This document shows, one piece after another, positions 1 to 7,465 of a DNA stretch of 50,821 nucleotides. The notes beneath the pieces are model-generated. The model made no database searches and was not told the origin of the DNA. It saw nothing but the letters and a program-made list of their open reading frames with translations. Positions within the stretch are counted from its first letter, which is position 1. Each line of letters opens with the position of its first letter. The translations under genes and the position numbers were made by a program. Source of the DNA: an uncultured Verrucomicrobiales bacterium (GTDB lineage: Bacteria > Verrucomicrobiota > Verrucomicrobiia > Limisphaerales > UBA1100); contig CAJWVY010000003.1 in the NCBI GenBank assembly GCA_913048135.1, forward strand, positions 1 to 50,821. The letters are read 5' to 3'.

Positions 1-759
1 GACGCCACCGTTCGATGCTGGGACATTCGAACCAAGGAGCAGACCGCGTGCTTCTACACGGGCGACGCGCCAAGCGGCAGGCTCGGAAGCGATAACGAGG
101 CGCATGAGGCCGGCAGAGGCGCGCTCTACACCTGCGCCATATCCTGCGACGGGGGCACCATCGCCGCGGCGGGCTTTGAGGGCATCGTGTACTTTTTCGA
201 CGTCGAGAGCGGCAAGGCGCTCAAGGCGCACCGGGTTCACAGCGGCGCCGTGCACAGGATCGTCGCTCATCCGCTGGAACACGGCGTGTTCGCCACCGCG
301 GGTCTCGACGGCAAGTGCTGCGTGGTGACCAGGGACGGTTTGCGCAAGGCCTTGAACCATACCATGCCCATACAGGGCTGCAGCTGGGACCCATTCCAGC
401 CGGATATCATCGCGTGCGGCGGGAAGGACGGCACTATTGAGATTTGGAACGTCACCAACGAGGACCACGAGTCCATCGACAAGATCCGCGATAAGCACAC
501 CTCCAAGGTGTACGGCGTGATGTACTCCCCGCTGGTTCAGGGACGGCTCATGAGCGTCTCTGACGATAACACCGCAAAGATCTTCGAGCTCACCCCCGAC
601 GGGCGATACACGGCGAGGATGCCGGTGACGCTGGAGGGCCACGAGTCCAACGTCCGCGGCCAGGCTTGGCACCCGGAGATTCCCGAGATTTGTTTCACGG
701 GATCCTGGGATAAGACCGTGCGCACGTGGAATTCCGTCACGGGCCAGTGCCTGCAAGTC
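1..759 (+). CDS. WD40-repeat protein fragment, WDR17-like, probably eukaryotic
   Basis: An open frame runs from base 1 with no start codon in view, so the 5' end is missing. It encodes several WD40 blades: the frame opens with DATVRCWDI, and later blades end in GTIEIWNV and DKTVRTWN. The spacing and wording (for example 'VRGQAWHPEIPEICFTGSWD' and 'HTSKVYGVMYSPL') resemble the N-terminal propeller of eukaryotic WDR17-type proteins. Third codon positions are overwhelmingly G or C, unlike the rest of the window. The frame continues to 951, but everything after about 759 is the antisense of pyrE, so the downstream residues are not WD40. I infer DNA from a high-GC picoeukaryote such as a prasinophyte alga joined by misassembly. 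A transferred bacterial WD40 gene is less likely. Confidence 0.65.
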
Positions 760-770
760 ACCGCCGTGCT
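740..770. other. Probable chimeric junction between algal-like and bacterial DNA
   Basis: The WD40 similarity on the plus strand stops within the codons for GQCLQV, while PyrE similarity on the minus strand is clear back to its 'REHGG' residues, whose codons end at 760. Two good protein families therefore meet tail to tail within about 20 bases, neither with its own stop codon or C-terminus. Base composition and codon preference change at the same place. This is the pattern of a misjoined contig rather than a natural gene boundary. The exact breakpoint cannot be fixed, because a few bases read acceptably in both genes. Confidence 0.65.
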
Positions 771-1164
771 CGCGAACAATCTGGATGGTTTCATCCGCGC
801 GTCCGCCGCGCGTGACGACGTCTTCCACGACCAGGATTTTTTCCTGAGGATCGATCTGGAATCCACGCCGCAAAACCAAGGCGTCGTTTTCCTTTTCCAC
901 AAAAATAAACCGTACTCCCAATTGGCGTGCAACTTCCTGGCCGATGACTAGGCCACCCATGGCCGGGGCCACCACGGTGGTGATGCCGAGGTCGCGCACC
1001 TTGCCGGCAAGCGCGGCGCCGAGCTGCTCCACCACAGGCATTTTTTGGAGCGCCTGTGCGCATTGGAAAAATTCGCGGCTTCGCAGGCCGCTGCGCAAAA
1101 TGAAATGGCCCTCCAGTAGGGCGTGGTTTTTCCGGAACACTTCCAGCACTTGCTCACGAGTCAT
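760..1164 (-). CDS. pyrE: Orotate phosphoribosyltransferase, 3'-truncated
   Basis: PyrE joins orotate to PRPP to give orotidine 5'-phosphate, the fifth step of UMP synthesis. The minus frame from ATG at 1164 gives about 135 residues starting MTREQVLEVF. The phosphate-binding region with 'GHFILRSGLRS' is near residues 19-29, and 'PAMGGLVIGQEVA' is at 67-79. The PRPP-binding signature VVEDVVTRGG is at 112-121. Full-length PyrE is about 180-210 residues, so the last third is absent, cut at the chimeric junction. Only ATG 1164 restores the normal N-terminus. It is divergent from the M50-like gene across a 93-base gap. The identification is firm; whether the intact genome carries a complete copy cannot be seen here. 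Confidence 0.85.
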
Positions 1165-1257
1165 GAGTGAACGCTAAGGGCCGTTCGAGCCCAAGGCAAT
1201 CGCAAGTCATTCACGGATTCGGCTCGATTTTCACCGCGATTTACGCTTCAATCAACC

Positions 1258-1953
1258 GTGCCTCGGAGGGCCAAACTATTCATTGCCATTTTGCTTTTGC
1301 CTGTATGCATTGGCGTGCTGCGGGCTATGGGTGACTTGTGGCAGGGGTTTGAATTTCAAGGGGTGGTGATGGTGCCATTGGTTGCGGGCATCGCCTGCAT
1401 GGGGGCCTTGTATCGATGGCTGCCCCGGCCCATGTGGGTGTATGTGTTGGGTCACGAATTCACCCATGCGCTGGCAACCATGGCCTGTGGCGGGCGAGTG
1501 AAGGGCATGAAGGTCACCGGCGAGGGCGGGCATGTGTATGTTACCAAGGATAATTTTTTTGTCACATTAGCCCCGTATTTTGTGCCGCTGTATGCCGTGT
1601 TGGTATTCGCGTTATTCGCCTTGGGACGGATGTTTTGGGGGTGGAACACCCCGTGGGCTTGGGGAGTTTTTCATTGGGCGTTGGGCTTGGCGTATGCTTT
1701 TCATGTGTTGTTAACCGTGGAAATACTGCGCACACGCCAACCGGATATTACTTCGCAGGGCCGCTGTTTTTCAGGAGTTATTATATTGCTGGGGAATACG
1801 CTAATTCTGATGGCAGGCTGGTCGTTGGTGATGGGTGAACCGGGTTTGATGGAGGTGGGGCGAGAGGTTGCCAGTGGAGTGGGCCGGACGTTTCAGGATA
1901 TGGGTGGCTGGGCGCAACGCGGGGTGGCGGCCATTAATTCAGCCTTGAAATAG
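1258..1953 (+). CDS. M50-like zinc metalloprotease, integral membrane
   Basis: This predicted inner-membrane protein of 231 residues has the zinc-protease motif HEFTH at residues 66-70, just after a hydrophobic stretch (about 35-65). Further hydrophobic segments lie at about 100-122, 133-155 and 172-192. An HExxH inside a membrane segment is typical of M50-type (site-2-like) proteases. The second zinc-ligand motif is not obvious; QPDI at 161-164 lies where it might be expected. No PDZ domain is present, so it differs from RseP. The start is GTG at 1258; the next in-frame ATG is at 1327 and would remove the first membrane segment. The substrate is unknown. It is followed 31 bases later by the PtsN-like gene. 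Confidence 0.6.
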   Translation: MPRRAKLFIAILLLPVCIGVLRAMGDLWQGFEFQGVVMVPLVAGIACMGALYRWLPRPMWVYVLGHEFTHALATMACGGRVKGMKVTGEGGHVYVTKDNFFVTLAPYFVPLYAVLVFALFALGRMFWGWNTPWAWGVFHWALGLAYAFHVLLTVEILRTRQPDITSQGRCFSGVIILLGNTLILMAGWSLVMGEPGLMEVGREVASGVGRTFQDMGGWAQRGVAAINSALK

Positions 1954-1984
1954 CCCCCTCCATCATGCGAAATGCCTCCACGAA

Positions 1985-2446
1985 ATGACACTGAGTGAAA
2001 TTGTCCAGGCCGAGCATATCGTGCCGGACCTTCAAGCCACGGATCGTTGGGAGGCGATCGACGAATTGATAGGCCAGCTGGTGAGCAGCGGCGCGATCAA
2101 GGAAGAGGATCGCGAGGCCATTACCGAGGTCGTCAAGAAGCGGGAAAATTCCATGAGCACCGGCATCGGTTTTGGGATCGGTATCCCTCATGCCGCCACG
2201 GATGTGATCGGGGATGTTGTCGGCGCGCTGGGTCGCTCCAAGGCCGGCATTGATTTTGAGGCGCTGGACAATCAGCCAGTCAATTTGGTGGTGTTGTTTC
2301 TCGTGCCGCAAGGTCAGTTTCAAAAGCATCTTCATACATTGGCCAACATCGCCAAGTTGCTGCATAACCGCGAGTTTCGTGATTCACTGGATAACGCCGA
2401 AGATGCGGCGGCCATTCAACAGATCATCAGCCAACCGGCCGAGTAA
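1985..2446 (+). CDS. PTS EIIA domain protein, PtsN/fructose type
   Basis: This 153-residue protein has a single EIIA domain of the mannitol/fructose/PtsN class. The phospho-accepting histidine is His69 in the motif GIGFGIGIPHA, and a second conserved histidine lies in 'QKHLHTLANIAKLL'. No EIIB or EIIC transporter is nearby, which suggests a regulatory role like EIIA-Ntr rather than sugar uptake. In such systems the phosphorylation state of EIIA tunes other proteins. It lies 5 bases ahead of argS and is probably cotranscribed with it. No HPr or EI gene is in the window. Family assignment is confident; the regulatory role is inferred. Confidence 0.8.
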   Translation: MTLSEIVQAEHIVPDLQATDRWEAIDELIGQLVSSGAIKEEDREAITEVVKKRENSMSTGIGFGIGIPHAATDVIGDVVGALGRSKAGIDFEALDNQPVNLVVLFLVPQGQFQKHLHTLANIAKLLHNREFRDSLDNAEDAAAIQQIISQPAE

Positions 2447-2451
2447 TCGCT

Positions 2452-4155
2452 GTGATCCAGGCCGAGATCGAGCAACGCCTTCAGGAAGCAACGCTGGCGC
2501 ATTTGCCGGATGCAGATCCTTCCCGCGTTTTGGTGCGTCCGTGTGCAGATCCACAGCACGGCGATTACCAAAGCAATGCGCTCATGGGTTTGGCTAAGCA
2601 GCGGAAGATGAATCCGCGTCAGCTTGCCGAACAGGTGGTGGAAACTCTGGATGTGGCCGATTGGTGTGAGCCGGTGGAAATCGCCGGTCCCGGTTTCTTG
2701 AATTTTCGATTGAAGCCCGATGCCCTCCAGCAATCATTGCAGGCGGCTCTCGGCTCAGAGTGTCCGTTTGTCTTCCCAGCGAAATCACCCCGGACGGTGG
2801 TGGTGGATTTCAGCTCGCCCAATGTCGCCAAACCGATGCATGTGGGGCATATCCGATCGACTATTTTGGGGGACACCTTGGCACGTGTGCTGCGAATGCT
2901 TGGGCATCGAGTGGTGACCGATAATCACATCGGTGATTGGGGCACTCAGTTTGGCATGCTGTTGCTCGGTTGGAAAACGGAGTTGAACGAAGCGGCCTTG
3001 AAGCAGGATCCGATCGCCGAACTAGAGCGGCTCTACAAAGCCATCAATGCCGATGAATCGCGCCGGGACGAGGCACGGGCCGAGTTGGTGAAACTGCAAT
3101 CGGGCGACGAGGAGAATCTCGCGATTTGGCAACGCATGATTGCGCTTTCTCAGGAACAATTTGACCACGTATACGGCCGGCTTGGGGTGACATTTGACGA
3201 GACGTTGGGCGAAAGTTTTTACAACCCGCAATTGCCCGGGCTGGTTGAGGAGTTGCAAGGGAAGGGGATTGCCGAGCTGAGTGAAGGGGCGATGGTGGTG
3301 CGATTTCCCGGTGATAAACAATTGGCAGATAAGCCGGCGATTGTACGCAAGCGTGATGGGGCGGCGAATTATACCACCACGGATCTCGCCACTCTGCGTT
3401 ATCGCATGGAGACGTGGTTGCCTACGGATATCGTTTATGTGACCGACGGCCGACAACAGCTGCATTTCCAGCAGCTCTTCAATATTTTTGGCCGGTGGCA
3501 GGAATCAGTTTCAGCCAAGCTGGAGCATGTTTGGTTTGGGTCCATTCTTGGGCCGGATGGGAAACCCTTCAAGACGCGCAGTGGGGAAACCGTGCGTTTG
3601 GCTGATCTGCTCGATGAAGCGGAGGAACGGGCCCTTGCGGTGGTGAGTGAAAAAAATCCGGATCTTCCAGATACTGAACGGCGTGAGATTGCTAGGGTGG
3701 TCGGTTTGGGGGCCTTGAAATATGCCGATCTCTCAAACAACCGGCAGAGTGATTACATTTTTGATTGGGACAAAATGCTCGCATTGCAGGGCAACACCGC
3801 GCCGTACCTCCAATATGCCTACACGCGCGTGCGCAGCATTTTCCGTAAAGTGGATGCGCCGGACTTTACGAAGGTGGAGTTGCAACTCAAGGCGCCTGAG
3901 GAATTGGCCTTGGCCAAGCACCTGATGAATTTTGGGCAGACACTGGAAATGGTGGCTCAAGATTATCGGCCCAACTTTTTGTGCAATTACCTGTTCGAAC
4001 TGGCGGGGCATTTCAGCCGTTTCTATGAAGCCTGTCCGGTCCTCAAGGCAGAAGCTGCTGAACGGGACAGTCGCTTGGCTTTGTGCGAATTGTCAGCGCG
4101 AGTACTAAGTTCCGGGCTGGATGCGCTGGGCATCGAGGTTACTGAAGTAATGTAA
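2452..4155 (+). CDS. argS: Arginyl-tRNA synthetase
   Basis: ArgS charges tRNA-Arg with arginine in the cytoplasm. The 567 residues match family length. The N-terminal Add1 tRNA-binding domain is followed by the class I HIGH-type signature, here HVGH at residues 130-133 inside 'SSPNVAKPMHVGHIRST'. The ATP site region 'YVTDGRQQLHFQQLF' and the C-terminal DALR anticodon-binding domain starting near 'LQYAYTRVRSI' follow. As usual for ArgS, a canonical KMSKS is not present. The start is GTG at 2452, five bases after ptsN; no Shine-Dalgarno is visible. The 3' end overlaps the convergent coaB by 17 bases. Confidence 0.95.
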   Translation: MIQAEIEQRLQEATLAHLPDADPSRVLVRPCADPQHGDYQSNALMGLAKQRKMNPRQLAEQVVETLDVADWCEPVEIAGPGFLNFRLKPDALQQSLQAALGSECPFVFPAKSPRTVVVDFSSPNVAKPMHVGHIRSTILGDTLARVLRMLGHRVVTDNHIGDWGTQFGMLLLGWKTELNEAALKQDPIAELERLYKAINADESRRDEARAELVKLQSGDEENLAIWQRMIALSQEQFDHVYGRLGVTFDETLGESFYNPQLPGLVEELQGKGIAELSEGAMVVRFPGDKQLADKPAIVRKRDGAANYTTTDLATLRYRMETWLPTDIVYVTDGRQQLHFQQLFNIFGRWQESVSAKLEHVWFGSILGPDGKPFKTRSGETVRLADLLDEAEERALAVVSEKNPDLPDTERREIARVVGLGALKYADLSNNRQSDYIFDWDKMLALQGNTAPYLQYAYTRVRSIFRKVDAPDFTKVELQLKAPEELALAKHLMNFGQTLEMVAQDYRPNFLCNYLFELAGHFSRFYEACPVLKAEAAERDSRLALCELSARVLSSGLDALGIEVTEVM

Positions 4156-4741
4156 GCAGATGCCGGAACAAGGCGCGCTCGTCGGCGCAATGTTTTGTCT
4201 CTTTCGCGACTAAACCGAAGCCCTCACCGTATGCTGGGCCGTTCATGACGCAGGCGTCTGTTCGACAGGTTTTTATCTGCTCCAACCCCTTGTTGACCAC
4301 TTGCTTGGGGCGGCCTGTCACTTCGTATTTCCAACCCACCAGAAAGGCCTCAGGATGCCATCGACGCAGTTGGCGGATAATCTTTGGGGTGGGCTTGAGA
4401 GTTAATGTGAGGCTTTCAGCGCTTGGGATTTTGCCTCGGCGAGACCGGGCGACGGTGAAATCGGAGACCGCTGCTACATGGAAAATCGCTTTCACCTTCA
4501 GTGTGGCCGCTCCTTTCATTTGCTGTTGCAGTGAGCGCGTGGTGTTGAAGCGAAGGATGCGAACCTTTCGGCTGCGCGGATTGTGCAGTGCGGTTTCCGA
4601 AAGTAGCAATGTGACGCGGTGGCCGGCCCGTGCCAGAGCATCGGCCAAGGCACAGCCCAGCCGGCCGGTGGAGTGGTTGGTTAACCGGCGCACTTCATCG
4701 ATCGGCTCGTAAGTTGCGCCGGCGGTGACCAAACAGTGCAT
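4139..4741 (-). CDS. coaB: Stand-alone phosphopantothenate--cysteine ligase domain (CoaB)
   Basis: CoaB joins 4'-phosphopantothenate and cysteine during coenzyme A synthesis. From ATG at 4741 the protein has 200 residues. It begins with the nucleotide-binding signature LVTAGATYEPIDEVR and continues with 'TNHSTGRLGCALADALARAG', both hallmarks of CoaB. In most bacteria this domain is fused behind the flavin decarboxylase CoaC in a protein of about 400 residues. Here no CoaC domain precedes it. The minus frame stays open upstream to 4987, but that extension is the antisense of the Hsp70 gene and contains no CoaC motif. A separate coaC presumably lies elsewhere. CoaX, an earlier enzyme of the same pathway, is at 30664-31389. 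Confidence 0.8.
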   Translation of the reverse strand: MHCLVTAGATYEPIDEVRRLTNHSTGRLGCALADALARAGHRVTLLLSETALHNPRSRKVRILRFNTTRSLQQQMKGAATLKVKAIFHVAAVSDFTVARSRRGKIPSAESLTLTLKPTPKIIRQLRRWHPEAFLVGWKYEVTGRPKQVVNKGLEQIKTCRTDACVMNGPAYGEGFGLVAKETKHCADERALFRHLLTLLQ

Positions 4742-4785
4742 GCGGCAGAGTGGACAACTCCACCCGTTCAATGCAAGCTCCGCGC

Positions 4786-6600
4786 ATGAACAAAATTGTC
4801 GGCATTGATTTGGGGACCACCCATTCGGCCATCGCCGTGGTCGAGGCGGGGATGCCCGGAATTCTTGCCGACGCGGAAGGCCGAAGATTGCTGCCTTCCG
4901 TGGTGCATTTCCCGGCGAATGGTGAACCGGTGGTGGGTGTTGCCGCCAAGCGCATTCAAACGGTGGAGCCAGAGCGGACAGTTTCATCGGCTAAACGGTT
5001 TATGGGACGATTCGAAAATACCTTGGTAAAAGGCGAGGCCGCCTCACCGGTGGAGGTTTCGGCGTTGATCCTCAAGGAACTTCGGGCTCAAGCGGAGGCG
5101 GCTTTGGGCGAATCGGTGGATCGTGCTGTCATTACTGTGCCGGCTTATTTCAATGACGCCCAACGTCAGGCCACCAAGCTGGCGGGGGAACAGGCCGGTT
5201 GGAAGGTGGAGCGGATTATTAATGAACCCACGGCCGCGGCCTTGGCGTGTGGTCTTCAGGGCTCGCCGGAGGGGGATCAGGTGGCAGTGTACGATTTGGG
5301 CGGCGGCACATTTGATCTGTCGATTCTTGAGCTTCGTGAAGGGGTGTTTCAAGTGCTTGCCACACACGGCAACACGGCATTGGGTGGTGATGATGTGGAT
5401 GCAGCGATTGCGGAATGGTTGGAGACGAAAGTCGAAGGTGAGCTCGATGCCATAGGCAAGGCGCGCATTCGTGAAGCGGCCGAGCAAGCGAAAATTGCTT
5501 TGTCCAGTTCTGATGAATACCGAATTCAGCTTCCGTTTCTGAAACCGGATTTCAGTTTGGAAGTGAACTTCAGCCGGGCTGATTTGGAGTCGCTGGCGCG
5601 GCCGATCCTTGAACAAACCAAAACACACTGTCGTCAGGCCTTGGCGGATGCTGGCATGGAGGCGGCGGGTTTATCGCAGGTGATCTTGGTGGGCGGACAA
5701 ACCCGGATGCCTTTGGTGCGACGGCTGGTTGCGGAGTGGTTTGAGTGTGTGGAGTACGAGGAGGTGCGAGGGGATGTGCGTTTGGGCGATTCCTTTCATG
5801 TGGCCGATGGGGCCGTGTTGAATACCGGAGTCAATCCTGATGAAGCCGTAGCGTTGGGGGCGTCCATTCAGGGAGCGATTTTGTCTGGGGAAATGACGTC
5901 GACTTTGCTTTTGGACGTGACGCCTTTGTCCTTAGGGGTGGAAACATTTGGCGGTTTGATGAATGTGATTATCCCTCGCAACACCACGATCCCGGCCAAG
6001 GCGGGTGAAATGTTTACCAATGCAGTAGATGGCCAACGGGCGATGCTGGTGCATGTCCTGCAGGGGGAACGCGAGCGGGCGGCCGATAACTGGAGCTTGG
6101 GGCGGTTTGAATTGGAATTTGAATCCGCACCACGCGGGGGCGCCCGTGTAGGGGTACAGTTTGAAATTGATGCAGACGGCATTTTGCAAGTGCTCGCCCG
6201 GGATACGACCACTGGACGTGAGAAGATTGTGCCCATCCAATCGGCCGTGGACGTGAGTGATGATCGCGTCCAGGAAATGGTTGAGGAATCGGTGGAGCAT
6301 GCCTTTGAGGATATGGACGCGCGACGCTGGGTGGAGGCGGCACTTAAGGCAGGCGAGGCGGTCAAGGCGGCGCGCGATGGGCTCGAGGCGTTTCGTGGTG
6401 AGCTGGACAATTCACAGATCATCGACGAGGCCATTGCGGCTGTGGAGGGTTTGCTGCAGTCAGCGGATAATGATCAGGGGGATTTGACGGCGCTCAAGGC
6501 AGCCGTGGCGCGGTTGGATCAGGTGACCCTGCCTTTGGCGGATCTCATGATGGATCGCGCCATGGAAGCGATGCTGCGTAAGCAAGGGGTGCTGGATTAA
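4786..6600 (+). CDS. Hsp70-family chaperone, HscA-like
   Basis: This is an ATP-dependent chaperone of 604 residues. The first phosphate loop GIDLGTTHSA is at residues 6-15, the 'INEPTAAA' region at 145-152, phosphate loop 2 (YDLGGGTFDLSIL) at 169-181 and the adenosine motif VGGQTRMP at 302-309. The substrate domain begins near 376 (LLDVTPLSLG). The wording is closer to HscA than to DnaK ('RRLLPSVVHF', 'VFQVLATHGNTALGGDD'), and there is no EEVD-like disordered tail. No iscU or hscB lies nearby, so a Fe-S role is unproven. About 27 extra residues (321-347) precede 'NPDEAVALG'. The start is taken as ATG 4786; GTG 4750 would add 12 residues with no family support. The stop overlaps infC by 4 bases. 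Confidence 0.85.
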   Translation: MNKIVGIDLGTTHSAIAVVEAGMPGILADAEGRRLLPSVVHFPANGEPVVGVAAKRIQTVEPERTVSSAKRFMGRFENTLVKGEAASPVEVSALILKELRAQAEAALGESVDRAVITVPAYFNDAQRQATKLAGEQAGWKVERIINEPTAAALACGLQGSPEGDQVAVYDLGGGTFDLSILELREGVFQVLATHGNTALGGDDVDAAIAEWLETKVEGELDAIGKARIREAAEQAKIALSSSDEYRIQLPFLKPDFSLEVNFSRADLESLARPILEQTKTHCRQALADAGMEAAGLSQVILVGGQTRMPLVRRLVAEWFECVEYEEVRGDVRLGDSFHVADGAVLNTGVNPDEAVALGASIQGAILSGEMTSTLLLDVTPLSLGVETFGGLMNVIIPRNTTIPAKAGEMFTNAVDGQRAMLVHVLQGERERAADNWSLGRFELEFESAPRGGARVGVQFEIDADGILQVLARDTTTGREKIVPIQSAVDVSDDRVQEMVEESVEHAFEDMDARRWVEAALKAGEAVKAARDGLEAFRGELDNSQIIDEAIAAVEGLLQSADNDQGDLTALKAAVARLDQVTLPLADLMMDRAMEAMLRKQGVLD

Positions 6601-7298
6601 TTCTCCGCCGCCGCGGGATCCAGGTTCTCGAACGGCGTATTGAGATTCTTCTCATCCTTGCCGGAGGAATCCTCTGCTGAATCGTCGTCGTGCGGTTCTT
6701 CCTCAAGATCTTTCAGCTTCGATTTCTCATGAGGATTTTCAGCGCGTTGATTAGCCGGGAGCGGGTTGACCAGTGCGTCAATGCCCCGGCCGGCAAGCCG
6801 TGGGGCAACGTCTGATTTACCCCAAGGTTTTAGGGCATCGATGAATCGTTTGACCGTGTCGAATCCAATATCCTTGTGGGCATTTTCCCGTCCGCGGAAT
6901 CTAAGGTGGATTTTCACCTTCATGTCCTGACACAGGAAGTTGGTGGCGTGAGCCAGCTTGAAATCGAAGTCGTGCTGTTCGCAGCGGGGGCGGAGTTGGA
7001 CCTCTTTGACCTTGCCGACTTGCGCGCTCTTCTTGTTTTCCTTTTTCTTCTTGGATTCCTCGTACTGGTATTTTCCGAAATCACAAATACGACATACCGG
7101 CGGACGGGCGTTTGGCGAGATTTCCACCAGATCGAAGCCGGCTCGTTTGGCCAAAGCCAGTGCCTCCTCAGTTTTCATGACGCCCACCTGTTGGCCTTCG
7201 GCATCCACTACACGTACCTCTCGGACGCGGATGCGTTCGTTGACCCGGGTGCGGGGTTCCCAGCGTCGTCCTCTGCCCTTACCACGCGGACGACTCAA
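6597..7298 (-). CDS. infC: Translation initiation factor IF-3 with acidic C-terminal tail
   Basis: IF3 keeps 30S subunits free and proofreads initiator tRNA and start codons. The 233 residues contain the N-domain ('RVNERIRVREVRVVDAEG', 18-35), a lysine-rich linker near 83-90 and the C-domain 'VKEVQLRP...VKIHLRFRGRE' (98-138). IF3 normally ends near residue 180. Here an extra tail (about 183-233) is rich in Glu, Asp and Lys. The start is TTG at 7298, because ATG is not available at the family N-terminus; AGGA lies about 8 bases upstream. A non-AUG start fits the known autoregulation of infC. Unusually, rpmI and rplT do not follow; the gene ends against the Hsp70 gene. Confidence 0.93.
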   Translation of the reverse strand: MSRPRGKGRGRRWEPRTRVNERIRVREVRVVDAEGQQVGVMKTEEALALAKRAGFDLVEISPNARPPVCRICDFGKYQYEESKKKKENKKSAQVGKVKEVQLRPRCEQHDFDFKLAHATNFLCQDMKVKIHLRFRGRENAHKDIGFDTVKRFIDALKPWGKSDVAPRLAGRGIDALVNPLPANQRAENPHEKSKLKDLEEEPHDDDSAEDSSGKDEKNLNTPFENLDPAAAEN

Positions 7299-7327
7299 AG
7301 CAGTTCCTGAATTTGTTGAATGGCCAT
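7295..7327 (-). other. Possible 10-codon leader peptide before infC
   Basis: A minus-strand ATG at 7327 opens a frame encoding MAIQQIQELL, whose TGA stop overlaps the TTG start of infC (shared bases TTGA). Its spacing would allow terminating ribosomes to reinitiate on infC. The upstream sequence shows only a weak GAG as ribosome binding site. The frame is also open further upstream to 7603, but there it runs antisense to the DUF1015 gene. This is a suggestion from layout alone. Confidence 0.25.
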
Positions 7328-7465
7328 ATCTCGGTACCGACGCAATGTGCGTACGGAATTTATGTATTTGAGCGTAAACTTCTCAAGAGGCAAGGAAATC
7401 TTTGATATGTCCCGCGCTTTTTCATGGCCAATACGCAGGGTAATCGGTACTTTCCCGCCCCGGTT

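Noticed and set aside
4742..4987. N-terminal extension of the CoaB frame as a CoaC domain
   Set aside because: It is the antisense of the Hsp70 start and lacks any flavoprotein CoaC motif.
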